64,000 nt of DNA from the NCBI RefSeq assembly GCF_000741525.1, contig NZ_JGYP01000001.1, positions 248,001 to 312,000 of the forward strand, given 5' to 3'. Below are positions 51,593 through 60,709 of the stretch, piece by piece; position 1 is the first letter of the stretch; each line of letters opens with the position of its first letter. The notes below the pieces were generated by a model. That model ran no database searches. It had not been told where the DNA came from and worked only from the letters and a program-made list of their open reading frames with translations. The DNA comes from Bifidobacterium bohemicum DSM 22767 (lineage in GTDB: Bacteria > Actinomycetota > Actinomycetes > Actinomycetales > Bifidobacteriaceae). The position numbers and the translations under genes are program-made.

Positions 51593-52552
51593 ATGATTAT
51601 ATCATCGATCGGGCAGGGCATGCTATGGAGCATACTGGGACTCGGCATCTTTATGACCTATCGGATCCTGGGCTTCCCCGACATGACGACCGAAGGCTCA
51701 TTCCCCTTGGGAGGTGCCGTATGCGTGGCGGCGATCACCGCCGGAGTCAACCCATTCCTGGCCACGCTACTCGGTGTTGCCGCGGGCATGTGCGCAGGAT
51801 TGGTAACCGGACTGCTGTATACGAAGGGAAAAATCCCGGTGGTGCTCGCGGGCATTCTTGTCATGTCGGCACTGAATTCGGTGATGCTGTTCGTGATGAA
51901 GTCACCGAATCTCTCCCTGCTCAATCGTCCGAAGCTAACCGATGTATTGGAACCGCTTAATCTGCCGGAACATTATGACACGGTGTTCATTGGACTGGTT
52001 TCCGTGGGTGTGGTCATCGGATTGTTGTGCGTCTTTTTCAACACGGAGTTCGGCCAGGCCTATATCGCCACCGGAGACAACGAGTCCATGGCAAAGTCCT
52101 TGGGCATTCACACCGATCGGATGACCAACGTCGGCTTGATGCTCTCGAACGGGCTGATCGCCCTGTCCGGTGCGCTGATCTGTCAGCACGACGGCTACGC
52201 CGATGTGAGCAAAGGCGTGGGCACCATCGTGATAGGCCTGTCCTCGATCATCATCGGCGAAGTGCTGTTCGGCGAACTGTCCTTCTTTGAACGGATGCTG
52301 GCCACCGTAGTAGGAAGCATCATCTATCAACTGCTTATTCTGCTGGTGATTCGCCTTGGTTTTGACACGACCTACCTCAAATTCTTCTCGGCGGTCGTTC
52401 TTTCACTGTGCATGCTCATTCCGCAGTTGAAAAGGGCGTTGCATCTGACCACAGGTTTCGAAAAATACACGAACAGAAACCATCCCGACGACCTGCACGA
52501 CACCGTAGCCACACGGAACGCTGCGCCGATTGATGGAAAGGAGACGTCATGA
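51593..52552 (+). CDS. trpY: ABC importer permease, TrpY type
   Basis: 319 residues with eight to ten membrane segments, of the branched-chain-type permease fold (BPD_transp_2). The N-terminal SSIGQGMLWSILGLGIFMTYRILGFPDMTTEGSFPLGGAV is characteristic of TrpY-like permeases. It starts 34 bases after trpX and overlaps the ATPase gene by ATGA. Forms the membrane channel with TrpX and TrpZ. Confidence 0.88.
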   Translation: MIISSIGQGMLWSILGLGIFMTYRILGFPDMTTEGSFPLGGAVCVAAITAGVNPFLATLLGVAAGMCAGLVTGLLYTKGKIPVVLAGILVMSALNSVMLFVMKSPNLSLLNRPKLTDVLEPLNLPEHYDTVFIGLVSVGVVIGLLCVFFNTEFGQAYIATGDNESMAKSLGIHTDRMTNVGLMLSNGLIALSGALICQHDGYADVSKGVGTIVIGLSSIIIGEVLFGELSFFERMLATVVGSIIYQLLILLVIRLGFDTTYLKFFSAVVLSLCMLIPQLKRALHLTTGFEKYTNRNHPDDLHDTVATRNAAPIDGKETS

Positions 52553-53391
52553 GCTACGAATTCACGAGCACAAATGACACGGGAGCCGAGGTTTCACAGG
52601 TTTCGGCTTCGAACGCAACCGGCGGAGCCAATCGGCTTGAGATGCGCGACTGCACCGTCATAGTGGATAACGGCATGGATGAGACCAAACAGATCCTCTC
52701 CCACGCGAACCTTTCGGTACGCCCCGGGCAATTCGTCACTGTGCTTGGCGGCAACGGCGCAGGCAAAAGCACGCTGTTCAATCTCATCGCGGGCAGTATC
52801 ACACCTACACGGGGTCAGATATTCATCAATGGTCGAGACGTGACGTCATCAGGTGAAGAGGCACGAGCGGCATACATCGCACGGGTGTTCCAAGACCCCA
52901 AAATGGGCACGGCACCGCGCATGACCGTGGCCGAAAACCTGCTGCTGGCCATGCGCCGCGGCCAACCCCGGCGATTCAAAATACGCGATATGGCCAACAA
53001 CCACGAACGGTTCCTCGAGCTGTGTGCCGGCATCGGTAACGGACTTGAGGAGCAACTCGAGACTCCCGCAGGCAATCTATCTGGCGGGCAACGCCAGGCT
53101 CTGAGCCTGATTATGGCGACAATCACCAAGCCGGATCTGCTGTTGTTGGACGAGCATACGGCCGCCCTTGACCCCAAGACCTCAAAGCAGCTCATGGAAA
53201 TCACCGCGCACACCATCACCACGCAACACCTGACCTGCCTGATGATCACCCATCGGCTTGACGACGCTCTTCGGTACGGAGACCGGCTAATTGTATTGCA
53301 AAAGGGCCGTATTGTGCGCGACCTTGACGCCAACGAGAAACGCTCGCTTTCGATGAACGATTTGTTGCAGTTCTTCGAAGACGGTTTCTAA
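52549..53391 (+). CDS. trpZ: ABC importer ATP-binding protein, TrpZ type
   Basis: 280 residues. Walker A GGNGAGKST, signature LSGGQRQ and Walker B LLLLDEHTAALDP; the DEH in place of DEP is usual for this family. The first 35 or so residues (Thr/Ala/Ser-rich) are an extension before RLEMRDCTVIVDNG. Together with TrpX and TrpY it makes a one-substrate importer. It ends 48 bases before the convergent malY gene. Confidence 0.88.
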   Translation: MSYEFTSTNDTGAEVSQVSASNATGGANRLEMRDCTVIVDNGMDETKQILSHANLSVRPGQFVTVLGGNGAGKSTLFNLIAGSITPTRGQIFINGRDVTSSGEEARAAYIARVFQDPKMGTAPRMTVAENLLLAMRRGQPRRFKIRDMANNHERFLELCAGIGNGLEEQLETPAGNLSGGQRQALSLIMATITKPDLLLLDEHTAALDPKTSKQLMEITAHTITTQHLTCLMITHRLDDALRYGDRLIVLQKGRIVRDLDANEKRSLSMNDLLQFFEDGF

Positions 53392-53439
53392 GGCGCGGTC
53401 AGGAGGCTTTTGCTGCCTTTCATCCTAACTGAGCCGGTT

Positions 53440-54684
53440 TCACTGTGTCTGTTTGAAAGACCGAACCCCACGTTCCAGCCGTTCAAGACCGTCATCGAGC
53501 ATGTCAGGCGGGCACGCGAAATTCAGACGCAGGAAGTCGGAGCCATTGCCCCGATAGATCGAACCCGACGAAAGAATGAGCCCCGTCTGTTCGCGAATCG
53601 TCGCCGCAAGTGCGTCTGAACCGGGGTTGTACCCGGATTCCACGCCCGGTTTTCCCGGCGCCTCGGAGATGACTCCCGATGCATCGATCCACATCAGATA
53701 GGTGGCCGCTGACTCGACCACACGCAGCCCTTCGATTCTGGTGCCGATGAATGCGCGCGCATGGTCGCGGTTGGCGCGCAGTTGTCGACGTAACGCCGCC
53801 ACCCACTCCCGACCCTGCGCATAAGCGGCGATGGTGCCGTCGAGCGCCAACAGGTTCGGTTCGGCCACCTCGTCGCTATTCAGTCCACGATTGACCTGAG
53901 CTCGCAGAGACGAATCGGGAATAATGGCCGTGGCCGCGTGCAAGGCGGCAACGTTGAAGGTCTTGCTGGGTGAAACCAACGAAATCACCTGGCTCCGCGC
54001 CTCCGGTGAAAGCGAGAACGCCGGGGTGTAGTCCGGTCCGGAAAGAACCAGATCGCCGTGAATCTCGTCGGAGAGCATCACCACATGATGCTTGGCGCAC
54101 AGCTGCGCGACACGCTCCAGTTCTTCGCGGGTCCAGACCTTGCCGGTTGGGTTGTGCGGATTGCAGAAGACCATCAGAGTCGTCAGCGGTTCGGCAAGCT
54201 TGGCTTCAAGGTCATCGAAATCCAGATCGTATGCACCGTCATGATACACAAGATCGCTTGAAAGCACATGACGACCGTTGTTCTCGATTGAGTTGTAGAA
54301 GATGTTATACACAGGCGCGGTCACCAGTACGTTGTCCCCTACATGCCCAACGCGCCGGACAATGGACGAGATGGCCGGAACGACGCCGGTGGCGAACAGC
54401 ATCCAGTCCGTTTCGGGGCGGGCATGGTGCTCATTGTCATACCAATCGGCTACGGCGTTGAAATAGGCCTCTCCGGGCTCTTCGTACCCAAACGCGCCGA
54501 GATCAAGCTTGTGCCGCATTTGCTTAATGATCTCCGGCGCCGTGGCAAAGTCCATGTCCGCAATCCACATCGGCAACTCGCCCTCGCCCACATCCCACTT
54601 GACCGAAGCGGAACCACGGCGCTCGGGTGCATGCGTGAAGTCGTAACGAGTATCGATCGATTTGTTCTGTTCCTTTGCCGTCAT
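53440..54684 (-). CDS. MalY/PatB family PLP aminotransferase (cystathionine beta-lyase-like)
   Basis: Class I/II PLP enzyme of 414 residues, in the MalY/PatB group that cleaves C-S bonds in cystathionine and cysteine or acts as aminotransferase. YDFTHAPERRGSASVKWD, LPMWIADMDF, FCNPHNPTGKVW, LSDEIHGDLV and the PLP Lys in SPSKTFNVAALHAA are visible. The gene overlaps the end of the DUF3737 gene by ATGA, so both are translated together. The physiological substrate is uncertain. Confidence 0.92.
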   Translation of the reverse strand: MTAKEQNKSIDTRYDFTHAPERRGSASVKWDVGEGELPMWIADMDFATAPEIIKQMRHKLDLGAFGYEEPGEAYFNAVADWYDNEHHARPETDWMLFATGVVPAISSIVRRVGHVGDNVLVTAPVYNIFYNSIENNGRHVLSSDLVYHDGAYDLDFDDLEAKLAEPLTTLMVFCNPHNPTGKVWTREELERVAQLCAKHHVVMLSDEIHGDLVLSGPDYTPAFSLSPEARSQVISLVSPSKTFNVAALHAATAIIPDSSLRAQVNRGLNSDEVAEPNLLALDGTIAAYAQGREWVAALRRQLRANRDHARAFIGTRIEGLRVVESAATYLMWIDASGVISEAPGKPGVESGYNPGSDALAATIREQTGLILSSGSIYRGNGSDFLRLNFACPPDMLDDGLERLERGVRSFKQTQ

Positions 54685-55664
54685 AGGTTAACCGCCTTAT
54701 TATTGGTGTCCGAACCGGTCAGTCTCATCCCGGGTTCCGTCTCGGTTTTGAAGCGTGTGAGCCCCGCGTCTATTTTCGTTTCATCCATGATGAGCGTACC
54801 GATGTGTCGTGCTGTGATTACGCCGTTCTGCGGATTCTTGACACTGGGAATATCCCCGACGATTTCGGCGTCTACGTCGGCGCAATATTCGAAGGCCAGG
54901 TCGGTGCCCGCCATGATTCGGCAACCGCGCATCGTCAGTCGATTCACATAGCACAATCCCTGATCGCTGTTGATCACGCAGTTAATCAGCGTCAGATTCC
55001 TGGTGTTCCAGCCTAAATATTCGCCGTCGATCGTCGAGTCATATATCGTCACGTTCCCGCAGTTCCAGAAGGCATCCTTGGAGACGAAAGTGCAGTGGTG
55101 CGCCTCGATGTCGCTGCCGCCGTCGAAGCAGTAGTTGCCAACGACATGCACATTGTCAAGCCGGATGCTCGAGCTGTCCTTGCCGAAATAATCGCCTCGA
55201 ACCGCAACATCATGCATGGCGACATTTCTGCAGGTCCACATCGTTTCGGCCGCGTCGGCAAAGTGCACATGCTCGAGATTGACCCCATCGCAGCGCCGGA
55301 AGAGCTTCGGCGCCTGCAAATCACAGTCTCTCATATTGATATCGTTGGTGTACCAGATGCCGGAGCGGGCCATGGTTTCAAACACCGTATGCTCCACTTT
55401 GACCCCGTCACAGTACCATAGTGGATATTTTCCGGCGAAAACACTGTCTTCGACCGTCAGATCGCGTCCCTCTTTGAGCGGCGACTCCCCTCTACTGAAC
55501 GTCGTTGCTTTGACGCTCAGGCACTCTGCCCCGAACAACGGACGCTCCCCCTCGAAGGCGGCATTCTCAATGATTCGAACTCCTGCCTGCACCCCAACGT
55601 CCTTCAATTTCTTCGGTCGAGTAATCCGCCGATCCACACCACTGTGAGCAGCATCTGTCATCAT
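54681..55664 (-). CDS. DUF3737 family protein (repeat beta-helix)
   Basis: 327 residues without signal peptide or membrane segment, built of repeats with spacing typical of right-handed beta-helices (for example GKYPLWYCDGVKVEHTVF, DAFWNCGNVTIYDSTIDG, GWNTRNLTLINCVINSD). The family is found in bifidobacteria and lactobacilli and has no known function. It is translationally coupled to the MalY-type enzyme downstream, which suggests a joint role. Confidence 0.85.
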   Translation of the reverse strand: MMTDAAHSGVDRRITRPKKLKDVGVQAGVRIIENAAFEGERPLFGAECLSVKATTFSRGESPLKEGRDLTVEDSVFAGKYPLWYCDGVKVEHTVFETMARSGIWYTNDINMRDCDLQAPKLFRRCDGVNLEHVHFADAAETMWTCRNVAMHDVAVRGDYFGKDSSSIRLDNVHVVGNYCFDGGSDIEAHHCTFVSKDAFWNCGNVTIYDSTIDGEYLGWNTRNLTLINCVINSDQGLCYVNRLTMRGCRIMAGTDLAFEYCADVDAEIVGDIPSVKNPQNGVITARHIGTLIMDETKIDAGLTRFKTETEPGMRLTGSDTNNKAVNL

Positions 55665-56007
55665 TCACACCTCTTATCATTGGTCATATCGGTCAATCGC
55701 GCTTCAGTCTCCATGCCGGCACCCACAGGATGCACAAAAGCCTGTTCAAGCCCACTACACAGTTTAATACTCCATGTCTTCATATCGTATGAGCAGAACG
55801 AATGCGGTTTCATACGCGAACCGCCTACGCTTACCCCCTAAAGCCATTGGTCGACAACTTTCCGTCCTCGGACATTTTTCTCTGCGGCATGCGGCACGCG
55901 GCAAGCCGGCCCAAGAAAAGGCCATGATCCACCACTCTCGATGCTGCGAATTCGACCTGGCACACAAGCTCCCGCAAAAACGGAAAACGGAGGCATCATC
56001 ATACGCC
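55665..56007. other. 343-base intergenic stretch before DUF3737
   Basis: No frame here resembles a protein. It must hold the DUF3737-malY promoter on the minus strand, but I cannot single out a convincing pair of hexamers. Confidence 0.3.
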
Positions 56008-56041
56008 AAAGGCCCCGCGAGCGGAAACTCGTGAGGCCTTT
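56008..56041 (-). terminator. rpsD terminator
   Basis: On the minus strand AAAGGCCTCACGAG and CTCGCGGGGCCTTT pair over 14 positions with one mismatch and one G-U, around TTTCCG. It lies 32 bases after the rpsD stop. Confidence 0.8.
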
Positions 56042-56072
56042 GAACGGTATGTCCCATTGGGATTTGTAAAAA

Positions 56073-56699
56073 TCAGCGCGCGTAGAACTCGACGACGTAC
56101 TGGATGTTGACCTCGACCGGAATCTCCTTGGCCTCGGGCTTGCGGGTCAGCGTCGCCTTGAGCGAGGCGAGGTTGACGTCAAGATACCCCGGAACCGCGG
56201 GCAGCACATCACGGTGCACGCCCTCGGCGGCGATCTGGAAGGGAACGGTGGTCTGGCTCTTGGGCTTGACCTGAATGGTCTGGCCGGGCTTGACACGGTA
56301 GGAGGGGCGATCGACGATGTTGCCGTCGACCAGGATGTGGCGGTGCACCACGAACTGACGGGCCTGCGCGGTGGTGCGGGCGATGCCTGCACGGAGCACG
56401 AGGTTGTCAAGACGGGTCTCGAGATCTTCGAGCATGGCGTCACCGGTCTGCCCCTTGGTGTGGGTGCCCTTTTCGTAGGCGGCACGGAGCTGCTTCTCCG
56501 AGATGCCGTACTGGGCGCGCAGACGCTGCTTCTCGCGCAGACGGACGGCGTAATCGGACTCGGTGCGACGACGCGTGCGGCCGTGCTCGCCAGGAGCATA
56601 CGGACGCTTCTCGAAGATGCGCTGAGCCTTGGGGGTCAAAGCGATGCCGAGGGCGCGAGAAAGACGCACCTGACGGCGAGAACGCTGAACGTTAGTCAT
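56073..56699 (-). CDS. rpsD: 30S ribosomal protein S4
   Basis: Primary 16S rRNA-binding protein, 208 residues. MTNVQRSRRQVRLSRALGIALTPKA, YAPGEHGRTRR, RLDNLVLRAGIARTTAQARQFVVHRHILVDG (the S4 RNA-binding fold) are canonical. In other actinobacteria it sits directly before the DUF948-alaS block; here about 8 kb lie between them. An IS element begins about 220 bases from its start. Confidence 0.98.
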   Translation of the reverse strand: MTNVQRSRRQVRLSRALGIALTPKAQRIFEKRPYAPGEHGRTRRRTESDYAVRLREKQRLRAQYGISEKQLRAAYEKGTHTKGQTGDAMLEDLETRLDNLVLRAGIARTTAQARQFVVHRHILVDGNIVDRPSYRVKPGQTIQVKPKSQTTVPFQIAAEGVHRDVLPAVPGYLDVNLASLKATLTRKPEAKEIPVEVNIQYVVEFYAR

Positions 56700-56923
56700 G
56701 TTATTCCTTTATTTCTGTCGTTATCTGAACGGAACACAATCCCTCACGGAACCGTGTTGAGCCGGCCTCTCCAATGCTTCACAGTGCTATGCACTAACGG
56801 TTTGCCGCTTTCGCGATTTCACCGCCGACCCATTGACGGGCTAAGGCTCCAGATAATGCCTGCCAAGTGGCGGGCACAAATGTTCATTCTACTCATAGGG
56901 TACGGACGTGTGCCCCTTCCGAC

Positions 56924-56984
56924 GTGCCTCGTAAGAACTGAGCGCGAAAAATATAGTGGTGCCTCATAAGAAGTGAGCGCGAAA
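56924..56984. repeat. Left terminal repeat pair of the IS
   Basis: Two 26-base direct repeats start at 56924 and 56959, differing at three positions. Nine bases (AATATAGTG) separate them. Confidence 0.85.
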
Positions 56985-57011
56985 CCGGCGGTTTGGTGGT
57001 TGGCTTGTCGT

Positions 57012-58324
57012 ATGGACGACAGGATCAGTATGGCCGCGAAACGGCAGATAACGAAACGGTTCAGGACGGAGTACGCGAAGGCGTCGAAGAAGGGCAAGGG
57101 CGAGATACTCGACCGGATGTGCTCGGCCCTGGGCATCGGGAGGAGCACGGCCAGGCGCCTGCTCAACGAACCCGCTTCGCCCCGGCCGGATGGCGACGGC
57201 CGGGGCAGAACGGCACGCTATTCGCCCGGCTCGTTCAGGTTGCTGGAACAGGTGTGGCTGCTGGCGGACATGCCCTGCAGCAAGTACCTGAAGGCCATGC
57301 TGCCCCAGTGGCTGCCCGCGCTGGAGGCGGCCGGCGAGCTGGACGGGTTCACGGACGGCGAGGCCGACGAGCTCATGGCGATGGGCGCGGCCACCATCGA
57401 CCGCCACCTCAAGGCCACGCGCGACGCCGCCAGGCTCAGGGGGATCAGCTCCACCAGGGCGGCGTCGGAGCCGCTGCGCAACAGCATCACGATCAGGAAG
57501 GCCGGCGACGAGCTCGACGGCCTGCCCGGCGCGGTCGAGGCCGACACCGTCGCCCACTGCGGGCCCACCCTCATGGGCGAGTTCTGCCGCACCCTGACCA
57601 TAGTGGATTTCGCCACGGGCTGGACGGAGAACGCCAGCGCGCGCAACAACTCGTTCACGATGCTCTCCGGCGCGCTGGAGGCGATCGAGGCGCGCATCCC
57701 GTTCCGGATCCGCTCGTTCGACAGCGACAACGGCAGCGAGTTCATCAACCACGACATGATCGCCTGGCTCCAGCAAAGGGACATCGAGCAGACCAGAAGC
57801 CGCCCCTACCGGAAGAACGACGGGGCCACCGTCGAGTCGCGCAACAACCACGTCGTGCGCCGGCACGCGTTCTACTACCGCTACGAGCTGCCCGAGCTCG
57901 ACCCCCTCAACGAGCTCTGGGAGCTGGTCGAGATCAAGGCCAACCTGTTCACACCCTCCAGGAAGCCGCACGGATGGAGGACGGGACGCGGCGACCGCCC
58001 ACACGCCTCTACGACGAGCCGCGCACCCCGTGGCAGCGCCTCCTGGAGCTCGACGGGGCCGACCGCGCCGAGGGCGGCGGCGGGTGGATCCCCGACGAAC
58101 GGCGGGAACGCTTCGAGAAAGCGCTGAAAGACACCGACCCCGCCGGGCTGGTGCGCCGCATCCACGAACTGCAGGACCGGATCGAGGAGACCGCCCGGCC
58201 GCGCACCGAGGCGCTCCTGCGCCGCCGGACACCCGGCATGGCATACTTGGACAAGGCCCCCGACCACATGGAAGACCAGGCCCGTGAACACGGAACAGAG
58301 GAACGCCAGGCCGAAACCGGCTGA
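57012..58324 (+). pseudogene. DDE integrase-type transposase, frameshifted near its C-terminus
   Basis: From ATG 57012 (MDDRISMAAKRQITKRFRTEY) the first frame holds a helix-turn-helix (GEILDRMCSALGIGRSTARRLL) and an rve core with Asp in EADTVAHCG, Asp in FDSDNGSEF and Glu in GATVESRNN; 35 residues separate the last two, the canonical DD(35)E. After SRKPHGW (about 57974) the conserved tail RPPTRLYDEPRTPWQRLLE continues in the other frame, so one base is missing, or two are extra, near 57975-57980. As read, the first frame runs on to 58127 with a scrambled tail. The core would be intact, the C-terminal domain lost; the element is probably no longer active unless this is a sequence error. Confidence 0.8.
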
Positions 58325-58327
58325 CGT

Positions 58328-58389
58328 TTTCGCGCTCACTTCCAGTGAGGCACCACTCCCCGTTTCGCGCTCACTTTCTTATGAGGCAC
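58328..58389. repeat. Right terminal repeat pair of the IS
   Basis: Two repeats, inverted relative to the left pair, at 58328-58353 and 58363-58389, separated by CACTCCCCG. The outer one matches the left inner repeat with a single one-base gap. Confidence 0.85.
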
Positions 58390-58442
58390 GTCGCGTCAAG
58401 CAACACAGAACACACGGGAACAATGAATCGAACCAAGATCGA

Positions 58443-59741
58443 CTACTTGATGATCTTGTAGACCATCGGATACGGCTCGACTTTTTCGCCAATCTCAATG
58501 CAGCCATAAAGCAGCTCCTTGATGTCCTCGACATCCTCACGGTCGCTGCAGATGGTCAGCAGCGATTCACCTTCGCGGACCTGATCGCCCACCTTCTTGT
58601 TGAGCTCGATGCCGACACCATAATCAAGCCTGTCGTCGGCCTTTTCGCGCCCACCACCAAGCTTCATGCTCGCGACGCCGACCTCATCGGCCAGCATCTG
58701 GGAGACGTAGCCGCTTCTTTTTGCCGGTAATTCGATACGGTACTTGGCGTGTGGCATGAGGCCGTAGTCGTCCACCACCCGTCCGTCGCCGCCCTGGGCA
58801 ACGACCATCGCACGGAACCGGTCGAGCGCCGAACCGTCTTCGATGGTGCGTTCCAGCATGGCACGCGCCTCGTCCTCGTTGCCGGCCTTTTCGCCGAGCA
58901 CGACCATGTAGCTGCCCAAGGTCAGCACCAGCTCAAGCAGGTCCTGAGGCCCCCTGCCCTTCAACGTGTCGAGGGTCTCTTCGATTTCGAGAGTGTTGCC
59001 GACCTTGCGCCCCAAAGGCTGGTTCATGTCGGAAATAACCGCCATGCACTGCATGCCGACCCTCTTGCCGATCTCAACCAAGGCCTCGGCAAGGGCCTGG
59101 GACTCCGGCAGCGTCTTCATGAACGCGCCCGCACCGGTCTTAACATCGATAACCAATGCATCGGTTCCCGAAGCAATCTTCTTGCTCATAATGGAGCTGG
59201 CAATCAACGGAATCGAATCAACCGTATCGGTCACGTCACGCAACGCATATATCTTCTTGTCAGCAGGGGCGATGTTTCCAGTCGCTCCAATGATCGCAAG
59301 CTTTTCTCGCCTGACTTGATCGATAAAATCCTGTTGACTGATTTCGACCCTGTAGCCGGGAATGGCCTCAAGCTTGTCGAGTGTGCCACCGGTATGACCC
59401 AACCCGCGTCCGGAAATCATCGGAACGGGAATACCCGTCGCCGCGACCATGGCGGCCAGCGGCAGACTCACCTTGTCGCCAACCCCGCCAGTGGAATGCT
59501 TGTCGACTTTGATGCCCGGCACGCCGGAAAGATCAATCCTATCGCCCGATTTCATCATTTCCAATGTCAGTTGGGAACGTTCATGGTCATTCATGTCCTT
59601 GAAATAAATCGACATAAGCAAAGCGCTGGTCTGATAATCCGGAATTTCTCCGCTGACAACACCGTCGACGAAGAATTTGATCTCGTCATCGCTCAGCTCC
59701 CCGCCGTTTCTTTTCTTGTCGATTACATCAACCATTCGCAT
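58443..59741 (-). CDS. pdp: Pyrimidine-nucleoside phosphorylase
   Basis: Splits thymidine, deoxyuridine and uridine with phosphate to base and (deoxy)ribose-1-phosphate. 432 residues from ATG 59741 (GAGGTG 8 bases upstream). MRMVDVIDKKRNGGELSDDEIKFFVDG, the phosphate/ribose site KVDKHSTGGVGDKVSLPLA, ISGRGLGHTGGTLDKLEAIPG and DVKTGAGAFMKTL are diagnostic. Last gene of the deo operon, 12 bases after the regulator gene. Confidence 0.96.
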   Translation of the reverse strand: MRMVDVIDKKRNGGELSDDEIKFFVDGVVSGEIPDYQTSALLMSIYFKDMNDHERSQLTLEMMKSGDRIDLSGVPGIKVDKHSTGGVGDKVSLPLAAMVAATGIPVPMISGRGLGHTGGTLDKLEAIPGYRVEISQQDFIDQVRREKLAIIGATGNIAPADKKIYALRDVTDTVDSIPLIASSIMSKKIASGTDALVIDVKTGAGAFMKTLPESQALAEALVEIGKRVGMQCMAVISDMNQPLGRKVGNTLEIEETLDTLKGRGPQDLLELVLTLGSYMVVLGEKAGNEDEARAMLERTIEDGSALDRFRAMVVAQGGDGRVVDDYGLMPHAKYRIELPAKRSGYVSQMLADEVGVASMKLGGGREKADDRLDYGVGIELNKKVGDQVREGESLLTICSDREDVEDIKELLYGCIEIGEKVEPYPMVYKIIK

Positions 59742-59753
59742 GGTTACCACACC

Positions 59754-60707
59754 TCAATCTTCATAAGTCAATAGTTCCTGGGCTATCGTTTGATCGATAA
59801 TGAATTCATTGGCATACCCTGCCCGCATTACCGCCTGGATGACCGGAGCCTTGAGAAGCCCGGAAGCGACCACAATCGAGTGCTCCTTCTTTTTGAGATC
59901 CCCTGGTCCGATGCCTACGGTCCGATCGTCAAGTTCCTTATTGACGATTTTGCCGTCATTGTCGATGAAACGTGAGACGACATCACCTACCGCCGTCTGT
60001 TTCAGCGAAGCTTTTTGCTTCGCGTTGAAGTATCCAAGCTGAAACAGCAACGCATCGCTGCGCACGGTCCCGACGCTGTACAACGCTATATTCGCCTTTT
60101 TGCCAAGCTCAAGAGTCTGCCTGATGAAACGGTCATGCTCCACGATTTCCTTCGTCACCTTGCTGTCGAAGAACGGAGGCAAAGGAAGAAAATGCGGAGT
60201 GGCCCCCAACGCCGAAGCCAATTCGGTGACACTTTCATCTGCATACGTTTCCTGATACCTGATATTGACACCGCCTTTGAGCTGCACAACGGTGGTGTCA
60301 TCCACCGGATGCCTATTGAGATGCGTGGTTACCGCATGAATCGTTCTGCCCCAGCCCAGACCGATGACATCCCCGCGCCGAACCATTTGCATGAGATACT
60401 GCGCGGTGAAGGCCCCCAGGCTGTCCATGGTGGAAATCTCACCGTCGTAGTTGTTGGGCACAACGTGGATATCACGATGGTATTTCTCGACCAATTGCTC
60501 GTTAAGATCGCCCGCGTCAAGCAACGGGTCGTCGATCTTGATTTTCAGAACGCCGGTTTCCCGGGCCATTTTCAGCAACCGGGAAACCGTCGGCCTCGAC
60601 ACCTTGAGGCTGTGCGCGATTTCGGTCTGTCCAAGCCCGTCTTCGTAATACAGCCTTGCGGCGGCAATGCTTTGTTTCAGTTTTTTCTCTTCATATCTAA
60701 CGCTCAT
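59754..60707 (-). CDS. deoR: SorC-type transcriptional regulator (DeoR of Bacillus type)
   Basis: 317 residues: N-terminal helix-turn-helix (about 15-55, LYYEDGLGQTEIAHSLKVSRPTVSRLLKMA) and a C-terminal sugar-phosphate-binding domain of the SorC family (VIGLGWGRTIHAVTTHL, VVQLKGGVN, VGIGPGDLKKKEHSIVVASG). Such proteins repress the deo operon and are released by deoxyribose-5-phosphate. It lies between deoD and pdp, starting 2 bases after the deoD stop, so it probably controls its own operon. Confidence 0.92.
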   Translation of the reverse strand: MSVRYEEKKLKQSIAAARLYYEDGLGQTEIAHSLKVSRPTVSRLLKMARETGVLKIKIDDPLLDAGDLNEQLVEKYHRDIHVVPNNYDGEISTMDSLGAFTAQYLMQMVRRGDVIGLGWGRTIHAVTTHLNRHPVDDTTVVQLKGGVNIRYQETYADESVTELASALGATPHFLPLPPFFDSKVTKEIVEHDRFIRQTLELGKKANIALYSVGTVRSDALLFQLGYFNAKQKASLKQTAVGDVVSRFIDNDGKIVNKELDDRTVGIGPGDLKKKEHSIVVASGLLKAPVIQAVMRAGYANEFIIDQTIAQELLTYED

Positions 60708-60709
60708 AT

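Larger units (their letters stand above)
56920..58393 (+). mobile_element. Insertion sequence with doubled terminal repeats, about 1.47 kb
   Basis: A DD(35)E transposase gene lies between two pairs of related repeats of 26-27 bases: 56924-56949 and 56959-56984 at the left, 58328-58353 and 58363-58389 (inverted) at the right. The outer pair extends by CGAC/GTCG to 56920 and 58393. The consensus begins GTGCCTCATAAGAA and ends GTGAGCGCGAAA. Spacing between outer and inner repeat is 35-36 bases on both sides. The element is visibly richer in G+C than its surroundings. I found no target-site duplication. Resembles IS1202/IS481-like elements, but the family is not settled. Confidence 0.85.

Noticed and set aside
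57012-57980. Programmed frameshift in the transposase, as in IS3-type elements
   Set aside because: The shift lies far downstream, after the DDE core, and no slippery A-run is present at the junction.
56900-58410. Target-site duplication around the IS
   Set aside because: No direct repeat flanks either the outer or the inner repeat boundaries; the CGAC/GTCG match is an inverted, not a direct, repeat.
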